Shown one piece after another: positions 47,901 through 57,600 of a stretch of 64,000 bases of DNA (its first letter is position 1; each line of letters opens with the position of its first letter). Source of the DNA: Pelobates cultripes (lineage: Eukaryota > Chordata > Amphibia > Anura > Pelobatidae); the NCBI GenBank assembly GCA_933207985.1, contig OW240918.1, forward strand, positions 111,707,290 through 111,771,289. Reading direction: 5' to 3'. The notes beneath the pieces were generated by a model. That model was given only the letters and a program-made list of their open reading frames with translations. It searched no databases and was not told the origin of the DNA. The translations under genes were made by a program, and so were the position numbers.

Positions 47901-50900
47901 ATAAAAAAGGTATTACAAGATAAGAATTTTATCTGTTTTTTACATCTACATCACTGGACTAATACGGCTACAATCTCTACTTGAATACATACAAAGACAC
48001 ATACATAGAAACAGACAGACAGGCACATATACATACATACATACACTGCAAAACAGACTGATAGGTGTCAAACTGCAGTGGCTCACAGTTCTAGTCCAGC
48101 CAGTATTCCTACAGGGGTGGACATGCCTGGCAGACTGCAGAGATTGGAACAAACGGGACAGTACACCTCGCCCCCCGGGGTATATAGCCCAACGCATGGC
48201 AACAACAGTCCTCTTCCTCATATTCACCACCAGAAAGGAAATCCTCTTTATTGCAGGAATCTAAAATACTAGTTTCTGGTAATACTGGAGAATTACCAAT
48301 ATTTTCTTGTATCATGCTGCAAGAAGCTTAACTGCTATCTCTGAAGCAGTGTCCATGGTATTATGTGTCTATGATTTGACTAAAGGGGTGGCATTCATAG
48401 CTTTCAAACACAGATACTGCGGAGAACTCTCAGACTCCCAGACTCTGGTAGAGGTACATTGTACACTCAGCTAAGAAGCGCAACCTGCATGCAATGGGGC
48501 CCATGCACATAGGTTCATCCACTGGTTGTTGATGAACATTGTCCAAATATAAAAAATATGACATGTATTTATGTGTCAGTGTGTGTATCTATGTGTCTAT
48601 CTGTGTTTGTGTGTATCTATGTGTTTATGTATCAGTGTGTATCTACAGGGAGTGCAGAATTATTAGGCAAGTTGTATTTTTGAGGATTAATTTTATTATT
48701 GAACAACAACCATGTTCTCAATGAACCCAAAAAACTCATTAATATCAAAGCTGAATATTTTTGGAAGTAGTTTTTAGTTTGTTTTTAGTTATAGCTATGT
48801 TAGGGGGATATCTGTGTGTGCAGGTGACTATTACTGTGCATAATTATTAGGCAACTTAACAAAAACAAATATATACCCATTTCAATTATTTATTATTACC
48901 AGTGAAACCAATATAACATCTCAACATTCACAAATATACATTTCTGACATTCAAAAACAAAACAAAAACAAATCAGTGACCAATATAGCCACCTTTCTTT
49001 GCAAGGACACTCAAAAGCCTGCCATCCATGGATTCTGTCAGTGTTTTGATCTGTTCACCATCAACATTGCGTGCAGCAGCAACCACAGCCTCCCAGACAC
49101 TGTTCAGAGAGGTGTACTGTTTTCCCTCCTTGTAAATCTCACATTTGATGATGGACCACAGGTTCTCAATGGGGTTCAGATCAGGTGAACAAGGAGGCCA
49201 TGTCATTAGATTTCCTTCTTTTATACCCTTTCTTGCCAGCCACGCTGTGGAGTACTTGGACGCGTGTGATGGAGCATTGTCCTGCATGAAAATCATGTTT
49301 TTCTTGAAGGATGCAGACTTCTTCCTGTACCACTGCTTGAAGAAGGTGTCTTCCAGGAACTGGCAGTAGGACTGGGAGTTGAGCTTGACTCCATCCTCAA
49401 CCCGAAAAGGCCCCACAAGCTCATCTTTGATGATACCAGCCCAAACCAGTACTCCACCTCCACCTTGCTGGTGTCTGAGTCGGACTGGAGCTCTCTGCCC
49501 TTTACCAATCCAGCCACGGGCCCATCCATCTGGCCCATCAAGACTCACTCTCATTTCATCAGTCCATAAAACCTTAGAAAAATCAGTCTTGAGATATTTC
49601 TTGGCCCAGTCTTGACGTTTCAGCTTGTGTGTCTTGTTCAGTGGTGGTCGTCTTTCAGCCTTTCTTACCTTGGCCATGTCTCTGAGTATTGCACACCTTG
49701 TGCTTTTGGGCACTCCAGTGATGTTGCAGCTCTGAAATATGGCCAAACTGGTGGCAAGTGGCATCGTGGCAGCTGCACGCTTGACTTTTCTCAGTTCATG
49801 GGCAGTTATTTTGCGCCTTGGTTTTTCCACACGCTTCTTGCGACCCTGTTGACTATTTTGAATGAAACGCTTGATTGTTCGATGATCACGCTTCAGAAGC
49901 TTTGCAATTTTAAGAGTGCTGCATCCCTCTGCAAGATATCTCACTATTTTTGACTTTTCTGAGTCTGTCAAGTCCTTCTTTTGACCCATTTTGCCAAAGG
50001 AAAGGAAGTTGCCTAATAATTATGCACACCTGATATAGGGTGTTGATGTCATTAGACCACACCCCTTCTCATTACAGAGATGCACATCACCTAATATGCT
50101 TAATTGGTAGTAGGATTTCGAGCCTATACAGCTTGGAGTAAGACAACATGCATAAAGAGGATGATGTGGTCAAAATACTCATTTGCCTAATAATTCTGCA
50201 CTCCCTGTATATGTGTATATTTGTTTATCTGCATGCCAATGTGTGCATGTGTCAGTGTGTGTATATCTGTGTGTTAGTATGTATATCTATGTGTCTGTCT
50301 GTGTGCATGTGTGTATCAATGTATCTGTGTGTTTATGTGTCAGTGTGTATCTATATGTGTATATTTGTTTATCTGCATGCCAATGTGTGCATGTGTCAGT
50401 GTGTGTATCTGTGTGTTAGTATGTATATCTATGTGTGTGTATGCATATCTGTGTTAGTGTGCCAGTGTGTGTGTATATATGCCTGTGTCAGTGTTTGTAT
50501 CTGTGTTAGTGTGTATTTATGTGTCAGTGTCTGTATGAGTGTGTATATGTGTCAGTGTGTATCTATGTGTGTCAATGTGAATGTTTATCTGTGAAAGTAA
50601 GCATGTGGCAGTTTATGCCCTGTGGTTCAATGTTATGCCTCTGCCATAGAAAATGCATAATTTTTTTTTTGCTTGTCACTACTTTGTCTATGATATCTTT
50701 TGACTGTGATTGAATTTCAGGAAAATTTCAACACAATCAATGTGAGTATTTCATATAAAGACTTTAGAGGTGGAAGAGGGTGACAGAGAATGAGATGCTT
50801 TAACATTTTGCTCCTGTTTTGTGGGTTCTATACAGTACATATTGATGTTATAGGTCTGTTAGTAAGAAAATTCTGGCTTAGTCTGTGTGTGAAAAATACA

Positions 50901-53900
50901 TTCATTAATTGAAAATTATTATCTAAACATGGATTTATAAAGATCACTTGGTTTTCATTAGCAGATGCTGGCAGCCCAGACAAGGATACGTCCTGGATTA
51001 TTTGGCTAACTATGGCCTTAATAGCGGTTCTAATATTGACAGTTTTCATGATGTCCATCTTGCTTGAAAAAAAACTGAAAAAAAGAAAAGAACAAGGAGG
51101 TAATGCTAAACCATATGCCATGTATATCAATGTTTCATTTAATTAATTATACAGATATATTTTTGGAAAATCCTAACTTCCTACAGATTGATTAAAAGCC
51201 CCAATATTAAGGTTGCAATTGTCTTCCAAGTTCTTTTAAGAAACAAAATGTAAGAATAATATTTAAAAAAAAAATGTTTGTTTTGTTTTTCCTTATCTCA
51301 TTCATCAAATATTGAAGAGTTTAAAGAATTAACCTTTACATATTATCCTTTGTCCTGGTATCCTTTTTCTCTATTAATCTTGTAGCCCCAAGAAGAAAGC
51401 GCAGCTTAGCAGGGGGAGCCTGATGGTGATTGGTGGCTTAGGGTTCAGGGTGGGCTGAAATAAATGTCGGCCACTTTAGAAATCACCATTGCTAATTGAC
51501 TTACCAGGCTGAGTTGGTCCCTCCCTTTAATTGTGGGTTGTGTCTTGCCCGTTTGGTCACAGCGGCGGGCTAGTAGAAGGAAGGTTAAGGGGGGTAACGG
51601 GCCTGCATAATGAAGAGAAGAGCAAGAGTAGTTATTTGGTTGGTTAATATGGTAGGATACCTGTTGGGAACATGTTGATGGGTATTGAGCTTGTTGGCAG
51701 CTCAGAACCCGGGTGGTGTAGGGGTATCAAGGTATACCACTGCCAGGATCGTGTGGAAAATATTGGATCTTGTTTATGTTATACTTACGTATTGTTATAC
51801 CATGTTATCTTATATATTATGGGTCATTGCCTTGCGATTTGATATGTGGGGAAGTGATAATGTTGGATGGCTGAGCATTTGGGGGTGGGCAATGACTTTT
51901 AATGTTATTTATATGTTATTGTTATTATTATCATTATTATGAATATAATAAATAAAAGCTGTGGACATATTGACCCATACTTAAAGGAACACTATAGTCA
52001 CCTAAATTACTTTAGCTAAATAAAGCAGTTTTAGTGTATAGATCATTCCCCTGCAATTTCACTGCTCAATTCACTGTCATTTAGGAGTTAAATCACTTTG
52101 TTTCTGTTTATGCAGCCCTAGCCATACCTCCCCTGGCTATGACTGACAGAGCCTGCATGAAAAAAAAACTGGTTTCACTTTCAAACAGATGTAATTTACC
52201 TTAAATAATTGTAAAAAATAATTAAATCTGTTTAGTTTGGAAAAACGGCGCCTGAGACGGGATATGATAACTTTATACAAATATATTCGGGGCCAGTACA
52301 AACCTTTATCTGGAAATCTATTCATTAACAGGGGTATACAAAGGACACGAGGTCACACATTTAGGCGGGAAGAAAGGAGATTTCATCTAAGGCAAAGAAA
52401 AGGTTTTTTTACAGTAAGAACAATAAGGATATGGAATTCTCTGCCTGAAGAGGTGGTTTTGTCCATACAGATGTTTAAACTGAAATTGGATAAATACTTA
52501 CAAAAACATAACATACAGGGATATAATTTCTAAATAGTGGGGTAATAGGAGACATCTGACTGCTATTTTGGGGTCAAGAAGGAATTTTTTCCTAGTTTGT
52601 GGCAAAATTGGAAGTGCTTCAGACCAGTTTTTTTGCCTTCTTTTGGATCAACAGCAACAACATTTGTGAGGAAGGCTGAACTTGATGGACGCAAGTCTCT
52701 TTTCAGCTATGTAACTATGTAACTATGTAACTATATGTATCTCAATCTCTAAATCAAACTTTAATCACATACAGGAGGCTCTTGCAGGGTCTAGAAAGTT
52801 ATTAACATAGCAGGGGATAAGAAAATATTAATTAAAGAGAACTTGCAATAAAGAAAGCCTAAATAGGGCTCTCTTTACAGGAAGTGTTTATGGAAGGCTG
52901 TGCAAGTCACATGCAGGGAGGTGTGACTAGGGTTCATAAACAAAGGGATTTAACTCCTAAATGGCAGAGGATTGAGCAGTGAGGCTGCATGGGGCATGTT
53001 CTACACACCAAAACTGCTTCATTAAGCTAAAGTTGTTCAGGTGACTATAGTGTCCCTGTTTTATTAGGGGTGGGTTGGTTTAAGGTAATAGACAGCTCCT
53101 CCAGCCCATATGGCGACAATGCACCTGTCATGTAATAGGTTTGAAAAACAACATAGAAATGCAAAACGTAATTAAACTGCCCATCTCTGCTTATCGGTTT
53201 TGTTGGGTTATGAACTATTTTTGCTGTTGTAAATATCCTACCTTTAAAATAGTTTGGCATCATGGGAAATATATTCCACAAATATTTGGAGAGATAAAGT
53301 TTAGAAAAGGATTTAGTCTTCTTCGACTCTTACCTTCTTCTTATCTTCTTCTGTTATGCAAAGTGTTACAGGGCTATTCTCTAAACCCCGAATTTATAGT
53401 CCTGTAAATATTAGTTTTTTGGTACTATAAATTTCCTGGTGTTATAGTGACATCTGTCCATCCTCCTTTTCTGTAAAAAAATCTCAAGTTAAATATATTT
53501 TACTCACATCCAATCAGTGGCGTCTCTAGGATTCATTTTTAGGGGGGGCACCTGGAGGGCCAGGGACAAAAGTAGGGGGGCACATTTAACCCCGTCCTCG
53601 CCGCAGTTTGACCCTGCCCCTGTCATATGTTAAGCCCCGCCCCGACACAATGTGTTTTGTTTTTTTAATAATCCCTGCTGGAGGATTCATTATTTTCCAC
53701 CAGGGATTATTAAAAAACAAACACATTACCCTTGATACAGTGCCATAGTTGCCAACATTAGAAAAAAATTTCCAAGGACATTTTGCAGCTATCAATTACT
53801 GTCTGGGTATAATATCCCTGGACAGTCAGTGCTCTCTGTATAATACAGGGTTGTGTGTATAATAAATTGGGACACTCAGTGCTCCCTGTATAGTGCTGCT

Positions 53901-54643
53901 CTCTGTATAATACAGGTCTGTTTGTGTATAATATCCCAAGACAGAGAGCAGCACTATACAGGGAGCACTGACTGTCCCGGGATATTATACAGACACAGGC
54001 CTGTATTATACAGAGAGCAGCACTATACAGGAAGCACTGACTATCCCAGGATATTATATACACACAGATCTGTATTATACAGATAGCTGAGCATATATCC
54101 CATGTCCCAATCTATAGACTACTAGTACCTGTCAACAACAGCTCCCAGACGCGTGTAACAGGGCTAAAGTGTGCGGCAGCTCACACAGATGATTCAGCGG
54201 TAAAGTGCACTCGCTGGCAGAGCCAAACTGGGAATCCCTGGGAATCCAAAGCAGCCCTGGAAAAAATTTTTATGCCATTCCTACTGACATGCACAAATAG
54301 GCTTACTGACAGACAAAACTCTCTGACTCACACACAAGCTTACTACAGACAAACTCACTTGTATAAACAGAAGGCTCACTACAAAGAAGTTCAGGGACAC
54401 ACACAAGCTCACTAAAGACAAGCTCACTGACACACACATGCTCACTAAATAGAAGCTCACTGACATACACAAGCAGTACCATTTTAACAGAGTTAAGGGC
54501 CCCCGGGCAAAGCAATGCACTGGGGCCCTTCCTACACAACAACTCACAGGAATGTTGATTATTGATAGACTGCTGAGTCCATACACACACACACAGACTG
54601 CTGAGTCCACACACAGACTGCTGAGTCCACACACTGCTGAGTC

Positions 54644-54684
<41 letters not shown>

Positions 54685-57600
54685 TGCTGAGTCCATACAC
54701 ACACACAGACTGCTGAGTCCATACACACACACATACTGCTGAGTCCATACACACACACACACATACACACACACACACAGAGACTGCTGAGTCCATACAC
54801 ACACACACAGACTGCTGAGTCCATAGACACACACACACACACACAGACTGCTGAGTCCATACACACAGACTGCTGAGTCCATACACACACACACACACAC
54901 AGACTGCTGAGTCCATGCACACACACACACAGACTGCTGAGCTCATACACACACATACACACACACACACACACAGACTGCGGAGTTCATACACACAAGC
55001 TTCCTCACTAGCAGACACACACACACATACACATACACACACACAGCCTACCTGTCAGTGGAGGCTGTTGCTGGTTGCTGGGGGTCAGGCAGCCATCTTC
55101 TGCAGCAGCATGGTCTGCTGCTTCACGGCGGGGGCGGGGCTAATGTGCGGGAGGCGGGGCCTATCCCAGGGAGCCTGTCAGTGCTCCCTCCAGCCCCAGC
55201 AGCGTTCTAGCTGCTCTGTCCTGCATTCCCTCGGGCTGTGACACACTGTTACAGCCCGAGGGAATGTAATTGAAACACATGGCCAGCAATTGCTGGCATT
55301 TGGGGGTCCCAAGGGGGGCACAGTATGATGTAGGGGGGGCCATGGACACTTCTGGCCCGCCCCTAGCGACGCCACTGCATCCAATATGATACTTCTTGTA
55401 GAGAAACATTGGGAAAAAGAAGCGGATGTTCAGCAAGCAATTACAGGGATACTATAGTCACCAGAACAACTACAGCTTAATGTAGTTGTTCTGGTGAGTA
55501 TAATAGCTCCCTTCAGGCATTTTCATGTAAACACTGCCTTTTCTCAGAGAAAAGGCACTGTTTACATTGCCCCTAGGCACCCCTCCAGGTGGCCACTCCT
55601 TAGATGGCCACTGGAGGTGCTTCCTGGCTCAGGGCTGCAGAGTAAGCAGCCCTGCCGTTCAGCGTTCCCACGCTCTGCATGGGGATGCTGAATTTTCCTC
55701 ATAGAGATGCATTGATTGCATCTCTATGAGGAAGTCCTGATTGGCCAAAACGGCATTCAGCCTCGCCCCCGTGCCAATTTTAGCCAATTCAATGCATTGG
55801 ATTGACAAAAAATTGGCCATTTTGATGATGTCACAAAGGGACTGGTCCAGTGCCAGTGGACCTACGCGGCGCTGGAAATAAGGTGAGTTTTAAACTTTTA
55901 TAGAGGGGCTAAGGGGGGGCAAGCCAATTAAATGGTGGGTTTAGAACTATAGGGTCACGAATACATGTTTGTGTTTCTGACCCTATAGTGATCCTTTAAG
56001 GAAGTGATGTGTGAGAATTGAGATTGACTTGTTTCTCACAGCAGAAGCACATCTAGTGGCTGTCAGGAAGTATACAGATTTTTTTACCCCCTGCATATTT
56101 CCTCTGCACATGTTGTGATGATACCGACGCAGCGTTAAAGTTTGACGCAAGACAAGTCACTATAGTTACAATATCAGTTAATCACATACTGGTACACAAA
56201 GGTATTTCAAAATCCACAAGCCTAGCCAAGCTATGCAATGTGTGTGAAACCTGCCTTAAAAATACCCCAAATATTTGCCAGAAATTGGTGGTTAAATGGT
56301 CTAAAAAAATACTCAAAATGTATATCATATGATTGTATTCTGGAGATTATTTAGAAAACAGGTATGAAGTCTTTCTGGTTGTAAGACACTTCAGGTCTTA
56401 GACAGTCACCACAAAAGTACAATGTATATGTAAAGACAGGGAAAAAAATTTACTTAAAGAGACACTATAGTCGCCAGAGTAATCGCAGCTTAATGTAGTT
56501 GTTCTGGTGAATATAATCATTCCTTGCAGGCATTTGCATGTATACACTGCACGTTCAAAGAAAAGGCAGTGTTTACATTGCCCGTTAGGGACACCTCAAG
56601 TGGCCACTCCTCAGATAGATAATAGAAGTGCTTCTTGGGGCAGTTCTGCACAGTGTGCAGTACTGACATTCAGTGTCTCCACCCTCTGCATGGAGACGCT
56701 GAACTCTCCTCATAGAGATGCATTGATTCATTGATTCAATGCATCTCTATGAGTAGGTACTGACTGGCCAAGCCGGCCCTTGGTCCTCCTCCTTGTTGTT
56801 TTCAGCCAATCCAGTGCTTTTCCTATGGGAAAGCTTTGGATTGGCCAGAATCATTTAATTCTAATGATGTCCGCAAGTAGCAGAGTGGGGCTGGTATCCA
56901 GCTGGAAATAAGGTACGTTTTATTACCTTTTAATGGGGCGGGGGGGGAGGGGGGGGGACAAGACACCTAAATGGTGGTTTTAACACTATAGGATCAGGAA
57001 TACATGGTTGTGTTCCTGAACGTATAGTGTTCCTTAACCTACTAAAGGCAGCAGAAATTGGTGGTAAAATAGATCCACGTCTTATCTCTTAAAAGAACAC
57101 TTCAAAGTTTGCTGAAGTGCTGTATGTGTTATCTGTCTCATCTATTTTATTTTATAACATATTTTATTTCAAAATAAATTATGTACAAGGGCTTGCAATG
57201 CTTGAGCTAGTCTTACTAAACACAGCCCATAAACAGGAGTTAGACAGCAGTTATTAAAACAAATCATTTAGGGTCACTGCCTAAATATAGACAGGGTTAT
57301 TCACTAAAATGAGAATTGTCAGATAGGCCATTTTTCCATTTTGGCTTTAAATTAAAAATTCACTTTAAATTCCTGACAATTCTCACTTTAGTGAATAGTT
57401 TGATGGTGTTATTTATTTATTTATTAATTCTTTATTTGTTGGCATTTTCAAGGTATAGATTTTTTTTTTAAAACGGTAACATAACATAACACAAGTTAAG
57501 ACCATTAATCTGTGTGTGATACATATCCATTTGGTACAGAGGTTTTCCCGTCATTTACAGTGTGCTGCGGGTTTGTACATTTGCCCATGGTGTCCATGGA

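Noticed and set aside
54281..55042. 253-codon minus-strand frame
   Set aside because: Covers the CACACACAGACTGCTGAGTC array of the hAT-type element.
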